Of a stretch of DNA of 58,237 bases, positions 11,121-21,989 are shown piece after piece. A program made the translations under genes and the position numbers. Below the pieces are notes generated by a model. The model searched no databases and had not been told where the DNA came from. It saw only the letters and a program-made list of their open reading frames with translations. How positions within the stretch are numbered: the first letter of the stretch is position 1; the number at the start of each line of letters is the position of its first letter. Source of the stretch: Hydrogenophilaceae bacterium (GTDB lineage: Bacteria; Pseudomonadota; Gammaproteobacteria; Burkholderiales; Thiobacillaceae); contig JANJWO010000046.1 in the NCBI GenBank assembly GCA_024709485.1, positions 1-58,237 of the forward strand. The letters run 5' to 3'.

Positions 11121-12727
11121 GGCGCGGCTCCCGGCGCGGGCAGCACGGCGCCGACGTATGTCTGGCCGTCATGCAGGGCGCGCGCCGTGGCATCGAAATA
11201 GCGCATGGCCGGCCCGGCGCCGAGCGCCAGCGCCAGGCACAGCAGCACCAGCATGGCCACCGGGCCCGCCTCGATCCACTGCAGGCGCGGCGCCGGCCGC
11301 TCGGTGTCCCAGAACACCCGCATGCCCAGGCGCGACAGGGCGATCACCCCGGCCAGGCCGGACAGCAGCAGCGCCGCGCCGAACAGGCCGGCGTGCAGCA
11401 GCGGCGCCTGGGGGGGCGCGGCGATGGCCGCGGCGAAGAGCGTGAACTTGCCGACGAATCCCGAGAGCGGCGGCAAGCCGGTCAACAGCAGCGCGCAGGA
11501 GAAAAAGGCGAGGCCGAGGAAAGCCATCGCCGCAGGAATCGCCACCCCGGCCATTTCGTCCGGATGCTCCGCGGCGTCCCTGTCTCCGAGCCCGAAGGCC
11601 TCGAAGCTGACGGCCAGCAGGTCGGCGCTCGCCGTGCGGCCGCGCTCGGCCATTTCGATGACCATGAAGAAGGCGCCGCTGGCGAGAACCGAGCTGACCA
11701 GGTAGTACAGCGCCGGCCCGGTCAGGGCGGTGCCGGTGAAGCCGAAGGCCGCGAGCAGCGTGCCGGACGACACGATCACCAGGAAGCCGGCGACGCGGGC
11801 GAGCTTCTGCGCCGCGAGCACGCCGACCGTTCCCGCCGCGATGGTCGCCAGTCCGCAATAGAAGAGCCAGTCTCCGCCGAACGGCGCCGGTGCGCCGGCG
11901 TCCTCGAGCAAGGTGGCGAAGCGCAACAGCGCGTAGACGCCGACCTTGGTCAGGATGGCGAAGACCCCGGCCACCGGCGGCGCGGCGGCGGCGTAGGCGC
12001 CCGGCAGCCAGAAATTCAGCGGCCAGGCGGCGGCCTTGACCAGGAACACGACGCCGAGCAGGGCCGCGCCAAGCTCGAACAGCGTGCGTTCATGGGCATC
12101 GAGCAGGGCGAGGCGCCGCCCCAGCTCGGCCATGTTGAGGGTGCCGGTCACGCCGTAGATCAGCGCGGCGGCGACCAGGAAGACCAGCGACGCCGCCAGG
12201 TTGACCGCGATGTAGTGCAGGCCGGCCTTCACGCGCATCGCGCCCGAGCCGTGCAGCACCAGGCCGTAGGATGCCGCGAGCAAGACCTCGAAGAAGACGA
12301 AGAGGTTGAACAGGTCGCCGGTCAGGAAGGCGCCGTTCAGCCCCATCAGCAGGAGCTGGAACAGCGGCAGGAAATGGCTGCCGGCGCGTTCCCAGCGCGC
12401 CAGCGAGTAAACCAGCGCGGCCAGCGCGAGCGTGGCGCTCAGCGTCAGCATGATGGCGGCCAGGCGGTCCGCCACCAGCACGATGCCGAAGGGCGCAGGC
12501 CAGCCGCCCAGCGCATAGACCCCGATGCCGCCTCCCCCTGCCGGCGCCAGGCGCCCGTCGGCCATGGCCAGCAGGGCGACGGCCGCTGCCAGCTGGGCGA
12601 GCGTGGCCGCCAGGGCGATGGCGGCGCGCGGGCGGCGGCGCGTCTCGCTCGGCGGCAGCAGCAGCACCGCGGCGAGCAGCGGCAGCAGCACGGGCAGGAT
12701 GGGCAGGTGCTGGAGCCAGCCGCTCAT
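11117..12727 (-). CDS. mrpD: Na+/H+ antiporter subunit D
   Basis: This 536-residue, polytopic subunit is homologous to the proton-pumping subunits NuoM/NuoN of complex I. The proton-antiporter domain shows the usual key features: LFNLFVFFEVLLAASYGLVLHG, with the TM5 glutamate, and LVKAAAWPLNFWLPGAYAAAAPPVAG, with the TM7 lysine. It starts about 40 nt after mrpC ends, the largest gap in the operon, and overlaps mrpE by 4 nt. With MrpA it forms the two antiporter-like halves of the Mrp complex. Confidence 0.93.
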   Translation of the reverse strand: MSGWLQHLPILPVLLPLLAAVLLLPPSETRRRPRAAIALAATLAQLAAAVALLAMADGRLAPAGGGGIGVYALGGWPAPFGIVLVADRLAAIMLTLSATLALAALVYSLARWERAGSHFLPLFQLLLMGLNGAFLTGDLFNLFVFFEVLLAASYGLVLHGSGAMRVKAGLHYIAVNLAASLVFLVAAALIYGVTGTLNMAELGRRLALLDAHERTLFELGAALLGVVFLVKAAAWPLNFWLPGAYAAAAPPVAGVFAILTKVGVYALLRFATLLEDAGAPAPFGGDWLFYCGLATIAAGTVGVLAAQKLARVAGFLVIVSSGTLLAAFGFTGTALTGPALYYLVSSVLASGAFFMVIEMAERGRTASADLLAVSFEAFGLGDRDAAEHPDEMAGVAIPAAMAFLGLAFFSCALLLTGLPPLSGFVGKFTLFAAAIAAPPQAPLLHAGLFGAALLLSGLAGVIALSRLGMRVFWDTERPAPRLQWIEAGPVAMLVLLCLALALGAGPAMRYFDATARALHDGQTYVGAVLPAPGAAP

Positions 12728-12767
12728 GCGTCTTCCCCGCGGCGGCGCGGGCGGTGCGGCCGGCGCT

Positions 12768-13115
12768 TCATGGCTTCTCCGATTCGCGGCCGTCGACGTG
12801 GTCGGTGCCGCTCAAGCCGCGCGAGGCCAGCAGCACGACCAGGAACAGGGCGGTGGTGGCGAAGCCGATGACGATCGCGGTCAGCACCAGGGCCTGCGGC
12901 AGCGGATCGGCATACAGCGACGGATCGCTGCCGCGCGCCGCGTCGATCACCGGCGGGGCGCCGGTCCGCAGACGCCCCATGCCGAAGATGAACAGGTTGA
13001 CCGCGTAGCCGAGCAAGGACAGCCCCATGATGACCTGGAAGGTGCGCGGCCGCAGCAGCAGGTAGATGCCCGATCCGGCCAGGGTGCCGATCGCCAGCGC
13101 CAGCACGATCTCCAT
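12768..13115 (-). CDS. mrpC: Na+/H+ antiporter subunit C
   Basis: This 115-residue protein is a NuoK-like three-helix subunit starting [20 protein letters not shown], with the family segments LSLLGYAVNLFIFGMG and DPLPQALVLTAIVIGFATTA. The ATG at 13113-13115 overlaps the mrpA stop (ATGA); the much longer open frame that continues upstream is an out-of-frame shadow of mrpA. The C-terminus is short and polar (ESEKP). Confidence 0.93.
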   Translation of the reverse strand: MEIVLALAIGTLAGSGIYLLLRPRTFQVIMGLSLLGYAVNLFIFGMGRLRTGAPPVIDAARGSDPSLYADPLPQALVLTAIVIGFATTALFLVVLLASRGLSGTDHVDGRESEKP

Positions 13116-15991
13116 CAGGCGGCCCCGCCGGCGGGCTTGCGGTGGTGGGCGCGCAAGGACTGGTGGGCGATGGCGATCAGCATCAGCACCGTCGCCCCGA
13201 CCACCAGCAGGTACACGCCGAGGTCGAACAGCAGGACGCTCGACAGGTGCAATTCCCCGAGCAGCGGCAGTTCGCCGTGCCAGGCGAGGCTGGTCAGGAA
13301 GGGGGCGTCCGTCAACCAGGCGCCGAGGCCGGCGGCGGCGGCGGAGAACAGGCCGAGCGCCATCCAGGACAGCGGATGGATGCGAAGCTGGGATTCGACC
13401 CACAGCGTGCCGCCGACGATGTATTGCAGCAGCAGCGCCGTCGCCAGGATCAGGCCGCCGACGAAGCCGCCGCCCGGGGCGTTGTGGCCGCGCAGCAGGA
13501 AGAACAGCGAAACCATCATCGCCAGCGGCAGCAGCAGGCGCACCAGCACCGCGGGCAGCGCCAGATAGCCCGCCGGCAGCGTGGCGGCGGGATCGACGCC
13601 CGCCTCGGCGGCGGGGCCGTCCTGCTCGCGCTGCTGGTGCGGCAGCGGCACGCTTTCGGGGGCCGGGCGGAAGCGGCGCAGCAGGGCGAACACCGTCAGC
13701 GCGACGATGCCCAGCACGGTGATCTCGCCGAAGGTGTCGAAGCCGCGAAAGTCGACCAGGATCACGTTGACCACGTTGAGGCCGCCGCCCTGGGGCAGCG
13801 CCTGCTCGATGAAGAAGGGCGAGATGCCGTCCACCGCCGGGCGGCTCAGCACCGCGTAGGCGACGCCGGCGAGGCCCAGGCCCGCGGCGGCGGCCAGCAG
13901 CGCGTCGCGCAGCCGCCGCAGCCGCGTGCTCGCGGCACGGCTGCGCGCGTAGCGTGCGTCGCGGCGCGGCAGCCAGCGCAGGCCGAGCAGGATCAGCACC
14001 GCGGTGACGACTTCCACGGCGAGTTGCGTGAGCGCGAGGTCGGGCGCCGAGAGCCAGACGAAGGTCAGGCTGGTGGCGAGCCCGGCGCCGCCGGAAAAGA
14101 TCAGCGCCGCGAAACGGTGATATTTGGCCTGCCAGGCCACGGCCAGGGCGCAGACGCCGCCGATCAGCCAAAGCAGCACGAACGCCGGATCGGCCGGCGT
14201 CGTCGGCCGCGTGCCCCAGGACAGGCCGTGCGTCAGCACCGGCAGCAGCGCGCCAGCGAGCGCGACGCCGACGAGCGCCAGCAATTGCATCTGCAGGCGC
14301 GGCGGCGACAGGCGCTCGATGAGCTGCGCTGCGCGCGCCGGCAAAGCCACCTGCAGCCGGTCGAACATGCGCTTGCCGTCGAGGTGCCCGAGCAGCGGCA
14401 CGGTTTCGCGGCTGCGCCGCAGGAATACGCGGTAGAGCACGGCGCCGCCGGCCATGGCGCTGGCGCTCATGGCCAGGGGCAGGTTGAGTCCGTGCCACAC
14501 CGCCAGGCTGTAGGCGGGCGCTTCGGCGCCGAGGATCGCGTCGGTCGCGGCGCGCAGGAACGGGCCGACGGTAAGCTCGGGGAAGATGCCGACCAGCACG
14601 CAGGCCGCCACCAGCAGGCCGCTCGGCAGCAGCATCCAGCGCGTGGGGTCGTGCGGCTCGCGCGGCAGATCCTGCGCCCGCGGGCCGAAGAACACCTGAT
14701 GGATGAAGCGCAGCGAATAGGCCACGCTGAACATGCCGGCCAGCGTCGCCGCCAGCGGCAGGACGATGCGCTGCCAGTCGGGGCGCTCGAGAAACACGGT
14801 TTCGGCGAAGAACATCTCCTTGGACAGGAAGCCGTTCAGCAGCGGCACGCCCGCCATCGCCGCCGCCGCCACCATGGCCAGCGTCGCGGTGATCGGCATC
14901 GCCCGGTACAGGCCGGACAGGCGCCGCAGGTTGCGCGTGCCGGTTTCATGGTCGACGATGCCCGCGGCCATGAACAGCGAAGCCTTGAAGGTGGCGTGGT
15001 TGAAGATGTGGAACACCGCGGCGATCAGCGCCAGCGGGCTGTTCATGCCGAGCAGCAGGGTGATGAGCCCGAGATGGCTGATCGTCGAATAGGCCAGCAC
15101 GCCTTTCATGTCCTGCTGGAAGTTCGCCAGATAGCCGGCGATCACCAGGGTGCACAGGCCGGCGCCGCCGATGATCCAGAACCAGGCGTCGGTGCCGGCC
15201 AGCACCGGCCACAGCCGCGCCAGCAGGAACACCCCGGCCTTCACCATGGTCGCCGAGTGCAGATAGGCCGAGACCGGCGTCGGCGCCGCCATCGCGTGCG
15301 GCAGCCAGAAATGGAACGGGAACTGGGCGCTCTTGGTCAGCGCGCCCAGCGCGATCAGGCCCAGCGCCAGCGGATACCAGGAATGCGCCTGGATCGCGTC
15401 GCGCGCCGCCAGCACGGTATCGAGGTCGTAGCCGCCGGCCATGTGGCCGAGCAGCAGCGCGCCGCCGAGCAGGGCGAGCCCGCCGGCGCCGGTCACCACC
15501 AGCGCCATGCGCGCCCCTTGCCGCGCATCCGCCCGGTGATGCCAGTAGGCGATCAGCATGAATGACGCGAGGCTGGTCAGCTCCCAGAACATCGCCAGCT
15601 GGATCAGGTTGCCCGACAGCACGATGCCGAGCATGGCGCCCATGAAGGCGAGGAAGAAGGAGAAGAAACGCGGCACCGGATCGGCCGGCGACATGTAGTA
15701 GCGCGCATACACCACCACCAGCGTGCCCATGCCGGTGACCAGCAGCGCGAACAGCCAGGCGAAGCCGTCCATGCGCAGGCTGAAGTCGAGGCCGAGCGCG
15801 GGCGCCCAGGGCAGGGTCATGCGCAGCACGCCCGCGGCGGCGACTTGCGGATACAGGCTGGCGACGAGCGCCGTGGCGGCGAGCGCGACCGCGCCGGCCA
15901 GCCAGGCTTCGGCATTGCGCGCGTTCGCCGGCAGCAAGGCCGCGCACACGCTGCCGAGAAAAGGGAGCAAAAGAATGAGGGTCAACGTCAT
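13115..15991 (-). CDS. mrpA: Na+/H+ antiporter subunit A, fused to subunit B
   Basis: This 958-residue protein combines the NuoL-like antiporter domain with the NuoJ/MrpB-like C-terminal helices, so no separate mrpB exists here. Expected functional residues are visible: the glutamate at about 137 ([14 protein letters not shown]), lysine at about 220 ([19 protein letters not shown]) and lysine at about 251 ([10 protein letters not shown]). The B part near the C-terminus shows [20 protein letters not shown]. It is the first gene of the mrpAB-C-D-E-F-G operon. Upstream, 160 bp to the end of the second P-type ATPase gene could hold the operon promoter; no convincing -35/-10 pair was picked out. 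Confidence 0.95.
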   Translation of the reverse strand: MTLTLILLLPFLGSVCAALLPANARNAEAWLAGAVALAATALVASLYPQVAAAGVLRMTLPWAPALGLDFSLRMDGFAWLFALLVTGMGTLVVVYARYYMSPADPVPRFFSFFLAFMGAMLGIVLSGNLIQLAMFWELTSLASFMLIAYWHHRADARQGARMALVVTGAGGLALLGGALLLGHMAGGYDLDTVLAARDAIQAHSWYPLALGLIALGALTKSAQFPFHFWLPHAMAAPTPVSAYLHSATMVKAGVFLLARLWPVLAGTDAWFWIIGGAGLCTLVIAGYLANFQQDMKGVLAYSTISHLGLITLLLGMNSPLALIAAVFHIFNHATFKASLFMAAGIVDHETGTRNLRRLSGLYRAMPITATLAMVAAAAMAGVPLLNGFLSKEMFFAETVFLERPDWQRIVLPLAATLAGMFSVAYSLRFIHQVFFGPRAQDLPREPHDPTRWMLLPSGLLVAACVLVGIFPELTVGPFLRAATDAILGAEAPAYSLAVWHGLNLPLAMSASAMAGGAVLYRVFLRRSRETVPLLGHLDGKRMFDRLQVALPARAAQLIERLSPPRLQMQLLALVGVALAGALLPVLTHGLSWGTRPTTPADPAFVLLWLIGGVCALAVAWQAKYHRFAALIFSGGAGLATSLTFVWLSAPDLALTQLAVEVVTAVLILLGLRWLPRRDARYARSRAASTRLRRLRDALLAAAAGLGLAGVAYAVLSRPAVDGISPFFIEQALPQGGGLNVVNVILVDFRGFDTFGEITVLGIVALTVFALLRRFRPAPESVPLPHQQREQDGPAAEAGVDPAATLPAGYLALPAVLVRLLLPLAMMVSLFFLLRGHNAPGGGFVGGLILATALLLQYIVGGTLWVESQLRIHPLSWMALGLFSAAAAGLGAWLTDAPFLTSLAWHGELPLLGELHLSSVLLFDLGVYLLVVGATVLMLIAIAHQSLRAHHRKPAGGAA

Positions 15992-16151
15992 GCCGCTAGT
16001 TTACAGAAACCCCCGCTGCACCACACCGCGCCGCCCTGCGCGGATGTCCTGCGAACGCCCGCGGATGAAGGCGCGCCGCGAATCGCCGACCGCGCGGCGC
16101 GCAAGGATTGCGCGGCCTCGCGTGCTGTCCGTCGCGCCTGATGCGGGCCGC

Positions 16152-18896
16152 TCAGGCGGCTGCCAGGCGGGTTCCCAGAGACGTGCGCCGGATCACGAAT
16201 TTTTCCATTTCGGCTACGCAGAACACCAACAGCCCGGCCGCCAGCGCCTTGCCCCACTCCTGCGGCGACAGGTCGGCGGAGCCGAAGACGGCCTGCATGG
16301 CCGGGGCGTGCGTATAGGCAATCTGCAGGGGGATGCAGGCGGCGATCGCAAGCAATACATAACGGTTGCCGGTCAGCCCCGCCCAGTTCGTGACCGGCGC
16401 GAGGATGTGGCGGCTGTTGACGAGGTAGAGCATTTCCGCCCCCACCACCGCATTGACCGCCATCGTGCGCGCCGTTTCGAGGCTGGTGCCATCGTGCAGC
16501 TCCCACAGGAACAGGCCGAGCGCGCCGGCCATCATCAGCACCGAAACCATCAACACCCGCCAGATGAAGAAGCCGGAAAGCAGGGTTTCAGCGGGCGGCC
16601 GGGGCGGCCGATTCATGATGTCGCGCTCCGCCGGCTCGAACGCCAGGGCCAGGCCCAGGGTGCTGGAGGTGACCATGTTGATCCAAAGCACCTGGGCGGG
16701 GGTAAGCGGCAGCGCCAGCTCGAACAGGATGGCCGCGATCACCACCAGCGCCTCGCCGCCGTTGGTGGGCAGCATGAACAGGATGAATTTCTTCAGGTTG
16801 TCGTAGACCGCCCTGCCCTCCTGCACGGCGGTGGCGATGGTGGCGAAATTGTCGTCGGCCAGCACGATGTCGGAGGCCTCCTTGGCCGCCTCGGTGCCTT
16901 TCATGCCCATGGCGACGCCGACATCGGCGCGTTTCAGCGCGGGGGTGTCGTTCACCCCGTCGCCGGTCATCGCCACCACCTGGCCGTTGTCCTGCAAGGC
17001 CTGCACCAGGCGCAGCTTGTGCTCGGGATTGGCGCGGGCGAATACGTCGGCGTCCATGGCCGCGCGGCGGAGGTCGGCGTCATCCATTGCGGCGACATCC
17101 CGGCCGGTGACCGCCGGCTTGCCCGCGCCGATGCCGAGTTGCGCGCCGATCGCCCGCGCGGTTTCGACATGGTCGCCGGTGATCATCTTGACGCGAATGC
17201 CGGCGCGATGGCACGCCTGAACGGCGCGAATGGCTTCCTCGCGCGGCGGATCGATGAGGCCGACCAGGGCCAGCAGCGTGTATCCCGCTGCCGCGTCGGT
17301 AAAATCCAGCTTGTCCTGTTCCGGCGCCGCGCGCTTGCAGGCCAGGGCGAGGAGGCGCATGCCCTGAGCCGCCGTGGCGCTCCCCAGGCGATGCCAGGCG
17401 CCCGGGTCGAGGGGCGCGTCCGTGCCATCGGACTTCATCTGGAAGGCGCACATGTCGAGAATGCGCTCGGGCGCGCCCTTGACGAAAATCCAGGGCTCGC
17501 CGTCGCTGTCGCGGTGATGGGTGGCCATGAAACGATGCTGCGATTCGAACGGAATGACATCGAGCCGCGGCCACGCCGCATTGGCGGCATGCCGCGTCAG
17601 CCCGGCCTTGCCCCCCAGCACCAGCAAGGCGCCCTCGGTGGGGTCGCCCTCCACCCGCCACACTCCGTTCTCCTCGCGCAGGCGCGCGTCGTTGCACAGC
17701 ACGGCGGCGCGGGCGGCCATCGACAGCGCGGGGTAGCGGTCGACATCGACGACATGGCCATCGAGGTGGAAATCCCCGGTCGGGCCGTAGCCGACGCCGC
17801 CGACCTCGAATACGTGGCCGGCGCAGATCACGCGCTGGGCGGTCATTTCGTTGCGGGTCAGCGTGCCGGTCTTGTCGGAGCAGATCACCGTCACCGAGCC
17901 CAGCGTCTCGACCGCCGGCAGGCGGCGAATGATTGCCTTGCGCCGCGCCATGCGCTGCACGCCGAGCGCGAGGGTGACGGTCATGATCGCCGGCAACCCC
18001 TCCGGGATGGCGGAGGCGGCCAGCGCCACCACCATCATGAACATTTCCGAGGGGGCATGGCTGCGCCACAGCACGCCGAGCGCGAAGGTCAGCGCGGACG
18101 CGCCGATGATGGCCAGCGCCAGCAAGCGGCCGAAGCGGTCTATCTGGCGCAGCAGCGGGGTGGGCTGGCTGCGGATGCCGGCGAGCATCTGGTTGATCCT
18201 GCCCAGCTCGGTGCTGCCGCCGGTGGCGACGACGATCCCCGTGGCCTGGCCGTAGACCACCACGGTGCCCGAATAGGCCATGCCAGCGCGATCGCCCAAT
18301 GGCGTGTCGGCGCCCACCGGGTCGGCGTGCTTCTCGACTGGCAGGGATTCCCCGGTCAGCGCCGCCTCTTCGATGCGCAGCTCCTGGACCGACACGAGGC
18401 GCATGTCCGCCGGTACCCGGTCGCCGGATGCGAGAATGACCCGGTCCCCCGGCACCAGCTCGGCGGCATCGATCTCGCGCACGCTGCCGCTGCGGATCAC
18501 CGTCGCGTGGGGCGACAGCATCGCGCGAATCGCATCGAGCGCCGCCTCGGCCTTGCCTTCCTGGATGAAGCCGAGGATCGCGTTGATCGCCACCGCGCCC
18601 AGCAGCACGCCGGTGTCGATCCAATGCCCCAGAAACGCGGTGATGACCGCCGCGCCCAGCATCACGTAAAGCAGGATGTTGTGAAACTGCATGAGCAGGC
18701 GCAGCAAGGGGCCGCGGCGTTTCGGCGGCGCCAGCCGGTTCGGCCCATGCAGCGCGATGCGCCTGGCCGCTTCGGCATCGCTCAGACCTGCCGTTCCGGT
18801 TTGCAGCATCTGCCCGAGCGCCGCGGGGGTCAGGGTGTGCCAGCTTGCCGGCGGTGGGTCAGCGGCAGGGGAGCCGGGTCGAGTGTAGTGCGCCAA
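16152..18896 (-). CDS. P2-type cation-transporting ATPase, specificity uncertain
   Basis: This is a second P2-type ATPase of about 914 residues with TGES, CSDKTGTLTRNEM and TGDGVNDTPALK motifs and ten helices. M4 (AIPEGLPAIM) and M5 (NGGE) look like Ca2+ pumps, but M6 reads INMVTSSTLGLAL: the aspartate that follows NxVT in SERCA-type pumps is serine here. The transported ion may thus not be Ca2+. The open frame extends to a TTG at 18959; I prefer the TTG at 18894-18896 because it leaves the WHTLTPAALGQ region close to the N-terminus, as in relatives. It is divergent from the universal stress protein gene and followed by the mrp operon on the same strand. Confidence 0.82.
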   Translation of the reverse strand: MAHYTRPGSPAADPPPASWHTLTPAALGQMLQTGTAGLSDAEAARRIALHGPNRLAPPKRRGPLLRLLMQFHNILLYVMLGAAVITAFLGHWIDTGVLLGAVAINAILGFIQEGKAEAALDAIRAMLSPHATVIRSGSVREIDAAELVPGDRVILASGDRVPADMRLVSVQELRIEEAALTGESLPVEKHADPVGADTPLGDRAGMAYSGTVVVYGQATGIVVATGGSTELGRINQMLAGIRSQPTPLLRQIDRFGRLLALAIIGASALTFALGVLWRSHAPSEMFMMVVALAASAIPEGLPAIMTVTLALGVQRMARRKAIIRRLPAVETLGSVTVICSDKTGTLTRNEMTAQRVICAGHVFEVGGVGYGPTGDFHLDGHVVDVDRYPALSMAARAAVLCNDARLREENGVWRVEGDPTEGALLVLGGKAGLTRHAANAAWPRLDVIPFESQHRFMATHHRDSDGEPWIFVKGAPERILDMCAFQMKSDGTDAPLDPGAWHRLGSATAAQGMRLLALACKRAAPEQDKLDFTDAAAGYTLLALVGLIDPPREEAIRAVQACHRAGIRVKMITGDHVETARAIGAQLGIGAGKPAVTGRDVAAMDDADLRRAAMDADVFARANPEHKLRLVQALQDNGQVVAMTGDGVNDTPALKRADVGVAMGMKGTEAAKEASDIVLADDNFATIATAVQEGRAVYDNLKKFILFMLPTNGGEALVVIAAILFELALPLTPAQVLWINMVTSSTLGLALAFEPAERDIMNRPPRPPAETLLSGFFIWRVLMVSVLMMAGALGLFLWELHDGTSLETARTMAVNAVVGAEMLYLVNSRHILAPVTNWAGLTGNRYVLLAIAACIPLQIAYTHAPAMQAVFGSADLSPQEWGKALAAGLLVFCVAEMEKFVIRRTSLGTRLAAA

Positions 18897-18927
18897 GGCG
18901 AGCGTTCCGTTTTCTTGGGTTGCGGGG

Positions 18928-18941
18928 TTGATATTGATGCA
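18928..18941. promoter_or_regulatory. Candidate FNR/Anr-type operator
   Basis: TTGATATTGATGCA has a perfect left half of the FNR/Anr consensus (TTGAT, four spacers, ATCAA) and 3 of 5 matches in the right half. It lies between the divergent P-type ATPase and universal stress protein genes, about 90 bp before the latter. If correct it supports the shorter ATPase start at 18896. A match of 8 out of 10 can arise by chance. Confidence 0.3.
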
Positions 18942-19030
18942 CCTGGCGCAATGGGGCAAGATGCAAGCCTGCGCCTGACCTGGCCGCGCGCACCTTGCTT
19001 TACCTTGATCGCCCCTGCCGAGGAGACCCC

Positions 19031-19921
19031 ATGCCCCGCGCCCTGCTCGCCGCCACCGATTTCTCCGCGCCCGCGCGCCACGCGCTGGAGCGCGCCGCGC
19101 AGCTTGCCCAGGCGCACCCCGGCGCCCAGCTGCGGCTGGCGCATGTGGTCAGCGGATCGGGCCTCGACAAGCTGCGCCGTTTGCTTCCCGGCGAGGCCGG
19201 CAAGATGGAGGCGGAGCTGCTGGCGCAGGCCGGCAAGAACCTGGCCGAGCTGGCGGCCAGTCTGAGGTCGCGTTACGGCAGCCACATCGATACGGCGCTG
19301 GTCCAGGGCACGGTGCTGACCGCGCTCGCGGAACTGGCCGAAGCGCACCAGGCCGACCTGCTGGTGATGGGTGCGCGCGGCACGCATTTCGTGCGCGAAA
19401 TGCTGCTCGGCTCCACCACCGAGCGCGTGCTGAGCAAGTCGCGCCGGCCCTTGCTGGCGGTCAAGCAGCGCCCGCTGTCGCCCTACCGGCGCGTGCTGGC
19501 GCCGGTGGATTTTTCCGGGCACGCCGCCACCGCCATCAATGCCGCGCATGCCTGGCTGCCCGATGCCGAGTTCGTGCTGCTGCACGCTTTCGAGGTCGAA
19601 CTGGAGTCCACCTTCCGCTTCGCCGGCCTCGATGAGGAGCGCATCCACCACTACCGCATCCAGGCGCGCGAGGCGGCGCAGGCCGCGATGGAGGAATTCA
19701 TCGCCAGGCTTGAGGTCCCGGCCAGCCGCCTGATGCGCCAGTTCGTGCACGGCCCGGCGACCTTGCGCATTCTCGAACAGGAGCAGGGGCTCGATGCCGA
19801 CCTCATCGTCATGGGCAAGCACGGCCAGTCGGTGATGGAGGAGCTGCTGCTGGGCAGCGTCACCAAGCACGTGCTGGCGCACTCCGCGAGCGACGTGTTC
19901 ATCGCCGGGCATTATTCGTGA
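19031..19921 (+). CDS. Tandem universal stress protein (UspA family)
   Basis: The 296-residue product contains two Usp domains (about 1-145 and 150-296). Both keep the ATP-binding signature GxxGx9G(S/T): [16 protein letters not shown] in the first half and [16 protein letters not shown] in the second. UspA-family proteins aid survival under starvation, oxygen limitation or other stress. The ATG at 19031 follows a good ribosome binding site (GAGGAGA). Its stop overlaps the GTG of the next gene, so the two are coupled. The divergent neighbour is a cation ATPase, a pairing that fits a shared stress or low-oxygen response; this is inference. Confidence 0.9.
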   Translation: MPRALLAATDFSAPARHALERAAQLAQAHPGAQLRLAHVVSGSGLDKLRRLLPGEAGKMEAELLAQAGKNLAELAASLRSRYGSHIDTALVQGTVLTALAELAEAHQADLLVMGARGTHFVREMLLGSTTERVLSKSRRPLLAVKQRPLSPYRRVLAPVDFSGHAATAINAAHAWLPDAEFVLLHAFEVELESTFRFAGLDEERIHHYRIQAREAAQAAMEEFIARLEVPASRLMRQFVHGPATLRILEQEQGLDADLIVMGKHGQSVMEELLLGSVTKHVLAHSASDVFIAGHYS

Positions 19922-21903
19922 GCCGCGATAGCCGGCCGGCCAATCATCTGGCCGGCGAGCCCTCGCCCTACCTGCGGCAGCACAGGCACAATCCCGTGGA
20001 CTGGTATCCCTGGGGGCCGGAGGCGCTGGACAGGGCGAAGCGCGAGGACCGGCCGATCCTGCTGTCCATCGGCTATTCCACCTGCCACTGGTGCCACGTC
20101 ATGGCGCACGAGTGCTTCGAGGACGCGGAAGTCGCGGCGGTGATGAACAAGTTGTTCGTCAACATCAAGGTCGACCGCGAGGAGCGCCCCGACCTCGACC
20201 AGATCTACCAGCAGGCGCACAACCTCCTGACCGGCCGCGCCGGCGGCTGGCCGCTCACGGTGTTCCTCACGCCCGATCAGGTGCCGTTCTTCGCCGGCAG
20301 CTACTTTCCCAAGGTTTCGCGCTACAACCTGCCGGGCTTCGTCGATCTCATGGAACACATCACCGAAGTTTTCCGCACGCGGCGCGCGGACATCGAGGCG
20401 CAGAACCGGGAAGTGCTCGCCGCCCTCAAGACGGCGCCGCGCCCCCTGGCCGCCTTGCCCGACGCCGAGGTGCTGGGCCGCGCCACGGCCGATCTCGCGC
20501 GCGCCTTCGATCCGGCGCACGGCGGCTTCTCGCGCGCGCCCAAGTTCCCGCGCCCGGGCGAGCTGGAATGGCTGGTGCGCGAGGCCTGGAACGGCGACGA
20601 CGGCGCGCGCCGCATGCTGCTGTTCACCCTGGAAAAAATGCTGCGCGGCGGCCTCTTCGACCAGCTGGGCGGCGGCTTTTTCCGCTACGCCGTGGACGAG
20701 CGCTGGCAGATCCCGCATTTCGAGAAAATGCTCTACGACAACGGCCCGCTGCTGGGCCTGTGCGCCGACGCCTTCGCGCTGTCCGGCAATCCCCTGTTCG
20801 CGCGCGCGGCCGAACTGAGCGTGGCATGGCTCGCGCGCGAGATGCGCGCCCCGCAAGGCGGCTTCTACGCCGCGCTCGACGCCGACTCGGAAGGGCACGA
20901 AGGCCGCTTCTACGTGTGGACGCAGGCGCAGGCGCGCGCGGCGCTCGGCAGCGAATACGAACAGGCCGCGCCCGCCTTCGCGCTCGATGCGCCGGCCAAC
21001 TTCGAGGACACGCACTGGCACCTGCAGCTTGCCGGCGAGCCCATGGACCCGGTGCTCGAAGCGGCGCGGCAGAAGCTTTTTGCCGCGCGCGAAGCGCGCG
21101 TGCGCCCGCACCGCGACGAAAAAATCCTCACCGCCTGGAACGCCCTGATGATCAGGGGCCTGGCGCATGCCGGCCGCCTCATGCAGCGCCAAGGCTGGAT
21201 CGACCTGGCCCTGCAGGCGGCGGACTTCGTGCGCGCCAGGCTGTGGCGCGCGGGCCGGCTTTATGCGAGCCACGCCGGCGGCGCGCCGCGCCTCAACGGC
21301 TATCTCGACGACCACGCCTTCCTGCTCGACGCGCTGCTGGAGCTGATGCAGGCGCACTACCGGCCGGCGGACATGGCCTGGGCGCGGGAGCTCGCCGAGG
21401 CCCTGCTCGCCAACTTCGAGGACAGCGAGGCGGGGGGCTTCTTTTTCACCAGCCATGACCACGAGGCGCTGATCCTGCGCCCGCGCAACGCTTTCGACCA
21501 GGCCGTGCCCGCGGGCGCCGGGGTGGCGGCCCACGCCCTCGCGAGCCTGGGCAAAATACTCGACGAGCCGCGCTACCGGCGCGCCGCCGAGCGCACCCTG
21601 GCCCACCACGGCGCGGAACTGGCCGAGATGCCGGTCGCCTCCACCTCGCTGCTCGCCGCGCTGGCGGAGCTGCGCCAGGATCCCGGCCTGTTGGTGGTGC
21701 GCGGCCCGGAATCCCAGCTCGATGCCTGGAAAGCCCTGGCCGGGCGCAAGCCGCCGCAAACCCTGATGTTCTTCCTGGCCGACCCGCTGGCCGGGCTGCC
21801 GGCGAGCCTCGACAAGCCGGCAAGCGGCCGCGCCGCGGCCTGGCTTTGCCGCGAGGGGCGCTGCCTGGCGCCGGTGGCGCGGCCGCAAGACCTCGAACTT
21901 TAG
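19918..21903 (+). CDS. Thioredoxin-domain protein, DUF255 / YyaL family
   Basis: This 661-residue protein has an N-terminal thioredoxin-like domain (about 1-165) with [13 protein letters not shown] and the redox motif [16 protein letters not shown], followed by an alpha/alpha-toroid, glycosidase-like domain with [17 protein letters not shown] and [11 protein letters not shown]. This is the pattern of the YyaL/SPATA20 family, for which no reaction is firmly known. There is no signal peptide, so it is likely cytoplasmic. The GTG start at 19918 overlaps the stop of the universal stress protein gene (GTGA), indicating coupled translation. A further thioredoxin-fold gene follows within 90 bp. Confidence 0.88.
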   Translation: MSRDSRPANHLAGEPSPYLRQHRHNPVDWYPWGPEALDRAKREDRPILLSIGYSTCHWCHVMAHECFEDAEVAAVMNKLFVNIKVDREERPDLDQIYQQAHNLLTGRAGGWPLTVFLTPDQVPFFAGSYFPKVSRYNLPGFVDLMEHITEVFRTRRADIEAQNREVLAALKTAPRPLAALPDAEVLGRATADLARAFDPAHGGFSRAPKFPRPGELEWLVREAWNGDDGARRMLLFTLEKMLRGGLFDQLGGGFFRYAVDERWQIPHFEKMLYDNGPLLGLCADAFALSGNPLFARAAELSVAWLAREMRAPQGGFYAALDADSEGHEGRFYVWTQAQARAALGSEYEQAAPAFALDAPANFEDTHWHLQLAGEPMDPVLEAARQKLFAAREARVRPHRDEKILTAWNALMIRGLAHAGRLMQRQGWIDLALQAADFVRARLWRAGRLYASHAGGAPRLNGYLDDHAFLLDALLELMQAHYRPADMAWARELAEALLANFEDSEAGGFFFTSHDHEALILRPRNAFDQAVPAGAGVAAHALASLGKILDEPRYRRAAERTLAHHGAELAEMPVASTSLLAALAELRQDPGLLVVRGPESQLDAWKALAGRKPPQTLMFFLADPLAGLPASLDKPASGRAAAWLCREGRCLAPVARPQDLEL

Positions 21904-21989
21904 CGCAGGCCGCGGGTCAGCCAGAGTGGTTTGACCGCCATTGCGGCTTTCGGGCACGATGGCGCCATGACACAACGAGGAGAATCCGC

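Noticed and set aside
13142-15565. Plus-strand frame of 807 codons opposite mrpA
   Set aside because: Composition is typical of GC-rich antisense frames and mrpA on the other strand is certain.
16012-16140. Small gene in the gap between mrpA and the second P-type ATPase
   Set aside because: No frame in this stretch has a start with a ribosome binding site or recognisable sequence.
15723-19265. Plus-strand frame of 1,180 codons opposite mrpA and the second P-type ATPase
   Set aside because: Antisense shadow of two well-supported genes, with no recognisable domain; the end overlaps the universal stress protein in another frame.
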